A DNA stretch of 10,155 nt, from NCBI GenBank assembly GCA_902797005.1, contig CADBRE010000082.1, positions 1-10,155 of the forward strand. Direction: 5' to 3'. Positions within the stretch are counted from its first letter, which is position 1, and the number at the start of each line of letters is the position of its first letter. Below the pieces are notes generated by a model that was given only the letters and a program-made list of their open reading frames with translations, was not told the DNA's origin and searched no databases. This stretch comes from an uncultured Erysipelotrichaceae bacterium. Its GTDB lineage: Bacteria; Bacillota_I; Bacilli_A; RF39; UBA660. A program made the translations under genes and the position numbers. This document shows, in pieces, positions 1-5,699 of this stretch.

Positions 1-738
1 AGTTAAATCTACAATTGACCCATCTGCAACAGGAACTCTATATGCTATTCCATCTAATTTACCATTTAACTCAGGAATAACTTTTCCTATTTGTGATGCT
101 GCCCCAGTAGAAGTTGGTATAATGTTTTGAGATGCTGCTCTTCCACGGCGAGTATATATTCCTTTTTTATGCGATATATCAAGTGTCTCTTGATCGTTTG
201 TCATCGCATGAACTGTTGTCATAAAGCCAGTTTTAACTTTAAAATTATCATTTAATACTTTTATAATCGGCCCTAAACAGTTAGTGGTACAAGAAGCTGC
301 TGATATAATTTCATCATCACTATTTAAAATATTATCATTAACTCCATATACAATTGTCTTACATTCATCTTTAGAAGGTGCACTTATTATAACTTTCTTA
401 GCACCAGCTTCTATATGCGCCATTGACTTTTCTTTTGAAGTAAATACACCAGTACACTCAAGTACTACATCAATATCAAGTTCTTTCCAAGGCAAATTCT
501 TTGGATCACTTTCACTAAAAACCTTTATAGATTTACCATTTACTACAATTTTATCTTCTTCATAACCAATTCTTTGATTTAATGTTCTATGCACTGAATC
601 ATACTTATATAGATAAGCAGATTGTTCACTATCTGATAAGTTGTTAATTGCTACAACTTCCATATCATTTCTTTCACTTATTTGCCTTAAAGCACATCTT
701 CCTATTCTACCAAAACCATTAATTGCTACTTTTATCAT
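1..738 (-). CDS. gap: Glyceraldehyde-3-phosphate dehydrogenase, C-terminus cut by the window edge
   Basis: Phosphorylating GAPDH, a cytosolic glycolytic/gluconeogenic enzyme interconverting glyceraldehyde-3-phosphate and 1,3-bisphosphoglycerate. The 246 visible codons open with a Rossmann nucleotide-binding motif (INGFGRIGR, residues 6-14). They then carry the catalytic ASCTTNC motif with Cys150 and the catalytic His177 (TTVHA). STGAA near residue 210 and RVPV near 234 belong to the substrate-binding catalytic domain. About 90 residues of the usual 335 lie outside the window. The ATG is preceded by a good AGAGGAGAG site. The gene starts 17 bases after the nucleoside kinase stop, so the two are probably co-transcribed. 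Odd points: Asn33 replaces the conserved Asp that contacts the NAD ribose, and the usual Leu-Pro before the active-site-proximal His (LDLPH) is Ile-Ser here (LDISH). Both changes suggest NADP use. Family assignment is near certain; cofactor preference is inference. Confidence 0.96.
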   Translation of the reverse strand, partial: MIKVAINGFGRIGRCALRQISERNDMEVVAINNLSDSEQSAYLYKYDSVHRTLNQRIGYEEDKIVVNGKSIKVFSESDPKNLPWKELDIDVVLECTGVFTSKEKSMAHIEAGAKKVIISAPSKDECKTIVYGVNDNILNSDDEIISAASCTTNCLGPIIKVLNDNFKVKTGFMTTVHAMTNDQETLDISHKKGIYTRRGRAASQNIIPTSTGAASQIGKVIPELNGKLDGIAYRVPVADGSIVDLT

Positions 739-755
739 TTTCTTCTCTCCTCTTT

Positions 756-2402
756 CTATTCAAAATATCCACTGCCAACAAATTCTCTTAATATTGATGC
801 TGCTGGTAAGAAATCTTCTGGAATACTTAAGAAATTATTTAAAAAATTTATTATTCTTAAACTCTCAGCATAGTACTCACTATCAGATTTTACTGATTTA
901 AGTATTGGCTCAGCATATGTCTTTAACATTCCTATTTCATATATTAAAGCCGTGTTAAATACTGCATCCGCTTCCTTCTGATAAGGGAAAATATACTTTT
1001 CTTCGCTATCTCTAACTTGGCCCCAACCTTTTAGCATATCTAATGCATCTCTACCTCTAGTTCTATAGTCTCTAACTAATAACCTAATAAAACGCAAATC
1101 AACAGTTGATACATGATTGTGCCTATCAAGCGCTAAAGGAGTAAATGGACTAACATATATTTTATATTTATTTTTTCTATCAACTCTCTTAGTTAATTCT
1201 TCATTCAACACATGTATTCCTTCTATTATCAAAACATCTCTTTCTTTTAGCGAAACAGGTTTTCTTTTATATTCCTTCTCTCCAGTTATAAAATTATACT
1301 CAGGTAGACATACTTCTTCATTATTTAATAATTTTAATAAATCATTGTTAAAAAGATCTACATCTATAGCGCCTAATGTATCATACAAATATCTACCCTT
1401 TTCATCTTTAGGTGTATCTACTCTATTTTTAAAATAGTTATCAACTGATATAATAAATGGATTAATTCCTTTACTTTTCAAATATAAACTTAACTTTTTA
1501 CTTGTAGTAGTCTTTCCAGATGATGATGGCCCTGCTATACAAACTAATTTAATAGTATCTATATTATCTTTAATTCTATTCGCCAGATTATTAAGTTCTT
1601 CATTCTGCATTATTTCATTTAATTCTATAAACTCTTTAATGCGACCATCTATTATTATTTTATTAACATCACTAACATATGTAACATGCATTTTATCAGC
1701 CCATTTTGAATAATTCTTAAATACATCAAGGACCTCGCTTAAATGAGTATAAGGACTTATTTCTTGAGTTTGTAAACCTGGATATCGAAGCACCACTGCA
1801 CCATCTTCTAATAAAGTTAAATCAAAATCTTTTAAAACTCCAGTACTCACAGGCATTATTGAATAGAAATAATCATAGTAATCCAAAAGTGAATAAAGTG
1901 TTATAACTTCTGCAACCATTTGCTTATAAGTTTCAACCTTTTCAATCTCGTTCATTTTTTCATAGTATTCAATAGCTTCTTTCCTAGCACAGCTAATTTT
2001 GTCTATCTTCACATCTTCAAACACTATTTCCATCATTTTATCTTTTATAGATTTAACTAATTTATCATCAAGTGCTACATCAACAGTTGTATATATCCCT
2101 TTGTCAATTGAATGCTTTAGTTCTACATTAGTTTCTCTTCCAAACAATTCTTTAATAGCAACTATATATAAGAACTTTAATCCATTTAAATACACATTGG
2201 CCCCATACCTATCATGCGTAGTTATTAACTTTATTCTACAGTCTTCTTTTAAAACATGAGAAAGCTCAGTAGCTTCATTATCAACTAAAGCCGCAATTAC
2301 ATTGGGTAGATTATTCTCTTTAACCAAATCATTAATTGTCTTACCTGATTCAATTATATATTTGTCATATCCATCTACTTCAACTATTATTTTATTTTCC
2401 AT
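756..2402 (-). CDS. TGS-domain nucleoside kinase (uridine kinase/phosphoribulokinase superfamily)
   Basis: Predicted cytosolic P-loop nucleoside kinase of 548 residues. An N-terminal TGS-type beta-grasp domain (about 1-60) is followed by a region resembling the second additional domain of threonyl-tRNA synthetase (about 65-225). The C-terminal uridine-kinase-like domain begins near residue 285. Its Walker A is GPSSSGKT (291-298). Further motifs are SVDNYF (compare the DDYY of uridine kinases), IIEGIHVL and RDYRTRGR, the last matching the conserved RD..xRGR lid segment of that superfamily. This domain order matches a family found in Clostridia and Bacilli usually annotated as nucleoside or uridine kinase; the true substrate is not established here. 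A GTG nine bases upstream (2411) is open in frame, but the purine-rich AAAGAG abuts that GTG and sits about 8 bases before the ATG at 2402, so the ATG is preferred. gap follows closely, and an upstream terminator separates this gene from the SIS-domain gene. Confidence 0.88.
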   Translation of the reverse strand: MENKIIVEVDGYDKYIIESGKTINDLVKENNLPNVIAALVDNEATELSHVLKEDCRIKLITTHDRYGANVYLNGLKFLYIVAIKELFGRETNVELKHSIDKGIYTTVDVALDDKLVKSIKDKMMEIVFEDVKIDKISCARKEAIEYYEKMNEIEKVETYKQMVAEVITLYSLLDYYDYFYSIMPVSTGVLKDFDLTLLEDGAVVLRYPGLQTQEISPYTHLSEVLDVFKNYSKWADKMHVTYVSDVNKIIIDGRIKEFIELNEIMQNEELNNLANRIKDNIDTIKLVCIAGPSSSGKTTTSKKLSLYLKSKGINPFIISVDNYFKNRVDTPKDEKGRYLYDTLGAIDVDLFNNDLLKLLNNEEVCLPEYNFITGEKEYKRKPVSLKERDVLIIEGIHVLNEELTKRVDRKNKYKIYVSPFTPLALDRHNHVSTVDLRFIRLLVRDYRTRGRDALDMLKGWGQVRDSEEKYIFPYQKEADAVFNTALIYEIGMLKTYAEPILKSVKSDSEYYAESLRIINFLNNFLSIPEDFLPAASILREFVGSGYFE

Positions 2403-2416
2403 ATATATCACTCTTT

Positions 2417-2445
2417 ATTATATCTATATTCTATCAAAATATAAG
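2417..2445 (-). promoter_or_regulatory. Possible promoter for nucleoside kinase-gap
   Basis: A perfect TATAAT (2422-2417) lies on the minus strand after the terminator that ends the SIS-domain transcript. The hexamer 17 bases upstream is only CTTATA. The predicted start would fall almost on the ribosome binding site, so an alternative upstream box such as TAGAAT may be the real one. Some promoter is expected here because the preceding unit is terminated, but the exact boxes are uncertain. Confidence 0.3.
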
Positions 2446-2465
2446 TAATAAATCTAGTGTTATAG

Positions 2466-2499
2466 AAAAAAAGCATTAGATATTAAGTCTTAATGCTTT
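2466..2499 (-). terminator. Intrinsic terminator after the SIS-domain gene
   Basis: In the minus-strand transcript, AAAGCATTA pairs with TAATGCTTT (9 bp, 12-base loop) and is followed directly by four more U residues, giving seven in a row. The stem is AT-rich but perfect. It lies about 100 bases after the SIS-domain stop and before the nucleoside kinase, and is best read as closing the WYL-SIS transcript. Confidence 0.7.
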
Positions 2500-2595
2500 A
2501 TCTTTATCAGATGAAATATCATTGTATAGATATGTTTTTTCTAAGCTAATTACCGCATTTTTATACACAGTATACGCTTAATGATATTTTCTGTT

Positions 2596-3540
2596 TTATA
2601 AATTTCCATTATATTTATATAGTTTTTTTACTATAGGTGAATAGTCTACTCCTGATAAATCTTTCTCTTGATGTTCAGCTAACCTTTTTGTTAAATACAT
2701 GCATTCCACTAGAAAAAGGTAGTCTTGTATGATGTAGTTTTTACTATAGTTATTTTTTTCATTTAATACAATTATGTTTTTATAATACTTTGGTAGTTCA
2801 TCTAGCATAAGTTTATCTAGTTCAGTATTCATGTTAAAATAAATTGCTGTTGAGTTATAATTATTAGACATTGTACTTCTTCCATGGCAATATGAATATT
2901 TGTCATGAACTATAGGAGTACCTAATCCAGCTTCCGTTATTGTAGATTCCAAATAAGTGCTTGCTGTGCTTGTTTCTATTCCAGAAAATATTTCAAAGAT
3001 ACTGTTTTCTCCAAAAATATATTCTTTATCAAATAAATAATAGTCTGTAAAATTATCTATAACAAACGAAGTCCACACGCTCATATAGTATTTAAGCATA
3101 ACAGTTATTGGCATTAAAGTTGCCGCTAGAGAAATAAAACTTTTCTCATTTTCAATTGTAGTATTATATTTTAAACTAGTTGCATTTTTGTCTATAGGTT
3201 CGTTTACTGATAATAAATAATGTTTTAAATTATTATTAAATGATAACTCTACTCCATAGTTTCTACCACCATAACTACAGCTTACTACATTTTTAAATCC
3301 ATTAAGTTTTTTATAAGCAAAATCTCTTGGTTCTACATTAATAGCCATTATCTTATTTTTTTCTCTTAAGACTTTGCTAGTAAATTCACTCACCACATGT
3401 GATCCGCCAACTCCACTAACTAATGTAGCATCTTTTATTCCTCTTAAATTATATTCTAGTAAATCAAAGTCTGTATTTTTAAGACAATCAATTACTCTCT
3501 TTTCCAAATTCACAAAGTTCTGTTCCATGTTCTTTTCCAT
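2596..3540 (-). CDS. Divergent two-lobed SIS-domain protein (putative phosphosugar-binding)
   Basis: A 314-residue soluble protein that looks like a distant double-SIS protein, the fold of the GlmS isomerase half and sugar-phosphate isomerases. The first lobe (about 38-150) has a glycine-rich SGVGGSHVV after a beta strand (42-50), a CSYGGRN segment (88-94) where SIS proteins carry the SxSGxT phosphate loop, and EKSFISLAAT (132-141), like the ESFTST helix start of this family. The second lobe (about 180-290) has an E-rich helix and YCHGRST (217-223), reminiscent of the F.HGP loop of GlmS-like proteins. No membrane segment or signal peptide is visible. The substrate and catalytic activity cannot be named; several canonical Ser/Thr of the phosphate loop are changed, so it could be a sensor rather than an enzyme. 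AGGAGG lies 7 bases before the ATG but inside a 10-bp hairpin. The gene lies 52 bases after the WYL regulator, which is likely its controller. Confidence 0.6.
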   Translation of the reverse strand: MEKNMEQNFVNLEKRVIDCLKNTDFDLLEYNLRGIKDATLVSGVGGSHVVSEFTSKVLREKNKIMAINVEPRDFAYKKLNGFKNVVSCSYGGRNYGVELSFNNNLKHYLLSVNEPIDKNATSLKYNTTIENEKSFISLAATLMPITVMLKYYMSVWTSFVIDNFTDYYLFDKEYIFGENSIFEIFSGIETSTASTYLESTITEAGLGTPIVHDKYSYCHGRSTMSNNYNSTAIYFNMNTELDKLMLDELPKYYKNIIVLNEKNNYSKNYIIQDYLFLVECMYLTKRLAEHQEKDLSGVDYSPIVKKLYKYNGNL

Positions 3541-3583
3541 AAAAATTCCTCCTTACAAGTCTAATATAACTCATAAGGAGGAA
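3541..3583 (-). promoter_or_regulatory. Hairpin that buries the SIS-gene ribosome binding site and ends in a U-run
   Basis: In the minus-strand transcript, TTCCTCCTTA (3583-3574) is the perfect complement of TAAGGAGGAA (3555-3546), separated by an 18-base loop. The second arm is the whole Shine-Dalgarno sequence of the SIS gene, and five U residues lead straight into its ATG. The element can therefore act as a terminator after the WYL gene, as a lid on SIS translation, or as both. The WYL stop codon is only about 10 bases before the first arm, so a ribosome finishing WYL would cover that arm and open the ribosome binding site. That would be translational coupling. Pairing is seen directly; function is inferred. 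Confidence 0.72.
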
Positions 3584-3592
3584 GTATTTCGT

Positions 3593-4195
3593 CTACTCAT
3601 ATTTTTCTTCTAATAATTCGTATTTAATTATTCTTTTAAGTTCAAAGTGTCTTATATCTTTTCTAAGTTCACAAAAAGCTGCACAGTACCAACCATCTTG
3701 AAACAAAAACATTTCGGCTGGATCAATTACTCTTTCGTTCTCTCCTTTACCATAAGAGTAATAAAGTATTTTTACTTTTCTTTTTTCTTTAATTGCTCTT
3801 GTTAATACATTATATTTCTTAGCAGTTTCATCTTTAAGGTTAAGTTCTTTTTCTTCTTGTTTACTACCTACATAAACTCCTCTTATTTTATCTTGCAATA
3901 AAACTAATTCTTCTTTTAATTTTTCATCAGTTTCTTTTTGAATATATTTGTCTAGAAGATTAGCATCTTTCATCTTAAACCTTCTTGAAGGTATTCTTAC
4001 TGACTGATTTAAAACATATCCACCATAAGGACCCATTATAGAATCTATATAAATACCTGCTTTTTCTAAATCTTCTTTATAAACTCTAATCATTCTTTCT
4101 GAAACTTCTAGTGTATCTGCTAGTTCTTGTATAGTATATTTTCTTCCAGATTGTAAAAGAGACAACATAGTTAATGTATTTGATAATTTAGACAT
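3593..4195 (-). CDS. Short HTH-WYL transcriptional regulator
   Basis: A 200-residue regulator. Residues 1-62 form a DeoR/HTH_11-type winged helix: TIQELADTLEVSERMIRVYKED, then a GPYGGY wing at 55-60. A linker rich in charged residues follows (about 75-120). A WYL domain spans about 125-195, with ILYYSY (143-148), R155..DP, GWYC (168-171) and a closing R-x-F-x-L-x-RI stretch. WYL domains are known as ligand- or nucleic-acid-sensing modules of bacterial transcription factors. The C-terminal WCX extension of the usual roughly 310-320-residue members is absent. The reading frame stays open 44 codons upstream to a TTG, but that stretch runs through a structured RNA and two promoters. The ATG at 4195 has AGGTGG four bases ahead and begins exactly at the HTH, so it is chosen. 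It probably controls the adjacent SIS gene and perhaps itself. Confidence 0.88.
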   Translation of the reverse strand: MSKLSNTLTMLSLLQSGRKYTIQELADTLEVSERMIRVYKEDLEKAGIYIDSIMGPYGGYVLNQSVRIPSRRFKMKDANLLDKYIQKETDEKLKEELVLLQDKIRGVYVGSKQEEKELNLKDETAKKYNVLTRAIKEKRKVKILYYSYGKGENERVIDPAEMFLFQDGWYCAAFCELRKDIRHFELKRIIKYELLEEKYE

Positions 4196-4211
4196 AAAAC
4201 CACCTGTAACT

Positions 4212-4240
4212 ATTATAAAATAAAAATGCCTGAGAGGCAA
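4212..4240 (-). promoter_or_regulatory. Promoter of the WYL regulator
   Basis: TTGCCT (4240-4235), 17 bases, then a perfect TATAAT (4217-4212) on the minus strand. The expected start near 4205 leaves a leader of about 10 bases, just long enough to keep the AGGTGG binding site. The -35 box lies inside the 3' arm of the structured RNA upstream, so this promoter and that RNA share sequence. Confidence 0.6.
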
Positions 4241-4288
4241 CGTACTTAAAATACGCTTAGCAATGTAGCTGCCGTTCTCAGGTCTTGT
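4217..4288 (-). ncRNA. Candidate structured small RNA or leader upstream of the WYL gene
   Basis: About 70 nt predicted from a strong promoter. In the minus-strand RNA, CCTGAGA (4282-4276) pairs with TCTCAGG (4235-4229), and inside it GGCA (4273-4270, after a 2-base bulge) pairs with TGCC (4239-4236): 11 bp, GC-rich for this genome. The enclosed 30 bases can form two small arms: AGC/GCT with loop TACATT, and CGTA/TACG with loop TTTTAAG. Together these make a three-way junction. TTTTT-A-TTTT follows one base beyond CAGGC, so the structure can also end transcription. An alternative short hairpin (TGCC-TCTCA-GGCA) competes with the long stem just before the U-run, as in riboswitch expression platforms. 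I match it to no known riboswitch or sRNA class. It may be a free small RNA, an attenuator, or merely the terminator of the DUF3800 gene. Confidence 0.5.
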
Positions 4289-4334
4289 GAGAATATCATA
4301 ACATTTATTTGTTCTTATGTCAATCAATTCTCAC
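4287..4334 (-). repeat. Inverted repeat flanking a promoter at the DUF3800 gene end
   Basis: In the minus-strand sense, GTGAGAAT (4334-4327, the last codons of the DUF3800 gene) and ATTCTCAC (4294-4287) are perfect 8-base complements, with CATAA/TTATG able to pair inside. No U-run follows, so it is not an ordinary terminator. The repeat exactly brackets the promoter boxes and could be an operator or the 1:2 stem of an attenuator. Confidence 0.6.
4295..4323 (-). promoter_or_regulatory. Near-consensus promoter driving the structured RNA
   Basis: A perfect TTGACA (4323-4318), a 17-base spacer and TATGAT (4300-4295) on the minus strand: 11 of 12 consensus bases at ideal spacing. The -35 box starts immediately after the TGA stop of the DUF3800 gene. 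The predicted start is an A near 4288, just ahead of the CCTGAGA arm of the structured RNA. This is the strongest promoter match seen in the window. Confidence 0.72.
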
Positions 4335-5025
4335 TAATATTATAATCAATTTTTTGGACTCTTCCACACTTTTTAAATGTAGGAAATAAACTAATTCTAT
4401 TTTTATTAACTTTAATATGTGGTACTACATTCTTAACAATATTCTTATCCTTATAAACATTATAAAAAGTATTAATAATTAAATCAGCAAGTTGTACTCC
4501 AAAGTTAGTAGATGAATCATAATAAGTTACTTTAAAATCAAAGTTTTCTAAACAAAATTCAGTTCTCAAATATGTTTGTAAATCATTAAGATGCCCAACT
4601 TTTATATTCCTATTATCTATACTAACTATAAACTTTATATTACTATATTTCTTAGTATTTATTAATGGAATAATGCAATCAGTAAATAAAAGCTTTATTG
4701 AATAGTTAAAAAATATATTAGATTCAATAATTTCTTTTTTCATTAATGATTTATTAAATATCATAGAACATCCACAAAAGTATTCTATTTTCTGAACAGC
4801 TTTAAATATTTCTATCTTCTCTTCATCCGTATAATCATATGATTTTATCTCTTTATTCATTTGTATATTTCTTGTTAGCTTAACTTCTTTATTTATCCTT
4901 TTATATGTTGAAATAATCTTATTCCTATCATCAAAGAATGTGAAGTATCCACCAACCGCAAAGTATTTAGTCTTACTATTTTTATGAATCGAGCCACTTT
5001 CATCGATATAAACATATACTTCCAC
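4324..5025 (-). CDS. DUF3800 domain protein (RNase H-like fold, function unknown)
   Basis: A 233-residue soluble protein of the DUF3800 family. The hallmark YIDESG (6-11, acidic Asp8 and Glu9) opens the protein and is followed by FAVGGYF (22-28). KEIKSYDYTDEE (58-69) comes next, then a strand ending in an acidic residue, IVSIDNR (133-139, Asp137). The family's C-terminal signature is D170-SSTNFGVQLADLI, with Gln178 and Asp181. These spaced acidic residues fit a metal-binding RNase H-like active site, so a nuclease-like role is plausible; members are often found in accessory regions, but none of this proves activity. The GTG start is supported by AAGGAGG 8-9 bases upstream. Its tail codons form one arm of an inverted repeat, and a strong promoter abuts its stop, tying it physically to the WYL-SIS genes downstream. 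It is divergent from clpP and appears more AT-rich than its neighbours. Confidence 0.85.
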   Translation of the reverse strand: MEVYVYIDESGSIHKNSKTKYFAVGGYFTFFDDRNKIISTYKRINKEVKLTRNIQMNKEIKSYDYTDEEKIEIFKAVQKIEYFCGCSMIFNKSLMKKEIIESNIFFNYSIKLLFTDCIIPLINTKKYSNIKFIVSIDNRNIKVGHLNDLQTYLRTEFCLENFDFKVTYYDSSTNFGVQLADLIINTFYNVYKDKNIVKNVVPHIKVNKNRISLFPTFKKCGRVQKIDYNISEN

Positions 5026-5049
5026 TATCTAATCCTCCTTTTAGAGTAT

Positions 5050-5078
5050 ATTGTAACATAGCATTTAACTAAAGTATA
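5050..5078 (-). promoter_or_regulatory. Possible promoter of the DUF3800 gene
   Basis: TACAAT (5055-5050) on the minus strand would start transcription near 5043, leaving a short leader that contains AAGGAGG. The -35 hexamer at 17 bases (TATACT) is weak. The -10 box overlaps the -35 box of the opposing clpP promoter, so the two directions would compete for polymerase. Confidence 0.35.
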
Positions 5079-5080
5079 AT
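5051..5080 (+). promoter_or_regulatory. Promoter of clpP
   Basis: TTGTAA (5051-5056), an 18-base spacer and a perfect TATAAT (5075-5080), giving a start near 5087 and a leader of about 46 bases. The leader includes an A/T palindrome (AAAAAATATTTTTT, 5092-5105). No CtsR heptad repeat (GGTCAAA type) or CIRCE element is visible between 5026 and 5132, so stress control of clpP, if any, uses something else. Confidence 0.6.
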
Positions 5081-5132
5081 CTTTTTTGTATAAAAAATAT
5101 TTTTTTTCGTAAATATATTATAGGTGATTAAA

Positions 5133-5699
5133 TTGATTATACCAACTATAGGAGTAAAAGAGGGTTCTGGTGAAAGAATATATGATATTTATAGTAAGCT
5201 TCTTAAAGATAGAATAATTTTCTTGTCAGGCGAAATAAATGACGAAGTTGCTTCTTTAGTAGTCTCTGAGCTATTATATTTAAATAGTCAAGGAAAGGAT
5301 GATATTTATCTTTATATTAACAGTCCTGGAGGATCAGTAACTGCAGGAATGGCTATTTATGATACTATGAACTTTATTGAATGTGATGTCGTTGTTATTT
5401 GTATAGGCATGTGTGCATCTATGGCAGCTTTCCTTCTATCAAGTGGAACTAAGGACAAAAGAAGTGCTTTAAAAAATAGTGAAATTATGATTCATCAGCC
5501 ACTAGGCGGTGCAAGCGGACAAGCAACAGAAATTAAGATAGCAGCTGAAAGAATAATTAAACTAAAGAAGAAGTTAAACTCTATACATTCTCAAAATACA
5601 GGAAAACCACTTAAGAAAATAGAATCAGATACTGAAAGAGACTACTTTATGAATGCTGAAGAATCCTTAAACTATGGTCTTATAGATAGAATACTATAG
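5133..5699 (+). CDS. clpP: ATP-dependent Clp protease proteolytic subunit
   Basis: Serine peptidase that forms the barrel-shaped proteolytic core of ClpXP/ClpCP, degrading unfolded or tagged proteins delivered by a Clp ATPase in the cytosol. The protein has 188 residues. The catalytic triad is complete: Ser96 (MCASMAAF), His121 (MIHQPLGG) and Asp170 (TERDYF). SPGGSVTAG forms the usual oxyanion-side loop. The N-terminal IIPT and [18 protein letters not shown] segments match the family's axial loop and first helix. The protein ends right after GLIDRIL, with almost no C-terminal tail. Start choice: a GTG at 5124 has no ribosome binding site. The TTG at 5133 has AGGTGAT, exactly complementary to the 16S tail, with its AGG core 8 bases upstream, and translation from there begins like other ClpP proteins. 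It is a single gene convergent with whiA; no clpX or clpC is nearby. Confidence 0.95.
   Translation: MIIPTIGVKEGSGERIYDIYSKLLKDRIIFLSGEINDEVASLVVSELLYLNSQGKDDIYLYINSPGGSVTAGMAIYDTMNFIECDVVVICIGMCASMAAFLLSSGTKDKRSALKNSEIMIHQPLGGASGQATEIKIAAERIIKLKKKLNSIHSQNTGKPLKKIESDTERDYFMNAEESLNYGLIDRIL

Noticed and set aside
284..901. Plus-strand reading frames antisense to gap and the kinase
   Set aside because: They are shadows of strongly supported minus-strand genes, with low-complexity translations and no binding sites. The same applies to plus-strand frames at 1117-1437, 1999-2259, 3374-3613, 6850-7131, 8697-8963 and 9168-9488.
2476..2568. Minus-strand 30-residue reading frame from GTG, in frame after the SIS stop
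   Set aside because: The sequence looks mildly protein-like and could be a decayed extension, but there is no ribosome binding site, two stops separate it from SIS, its end overlaps the terminator stem, and frames this short are common in AT-rich DNA.
4227..4282. Resemblance to glycine (CTCTCAGGCA) and TPP (CTGAGA) riboswitch signatures
   Set aside because: Only these short strings match. The glycine core (GGAGAG arm and the GCCGAAGGGGC-type segment) and the second TPP signature (ACCTGATCTGG-type) are absent, and the stems pair differently.
4196..4327. 44-codon N-terminal extension of the WYL protein from a TTG
   Set aside because: It has no binding site, reads through promoter boxes and a folded RNA, and adds nothing resembling the family. 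The ATG at 4195 begins exactly at the HTH.
5092..5105. A/T palindrome in the clpP leader as an operator
   Set aside because: AAAAAATATTTTTT is an expected chance palindrome in DNA this AT-rich and matches no CtsR or CIRCE pattern.
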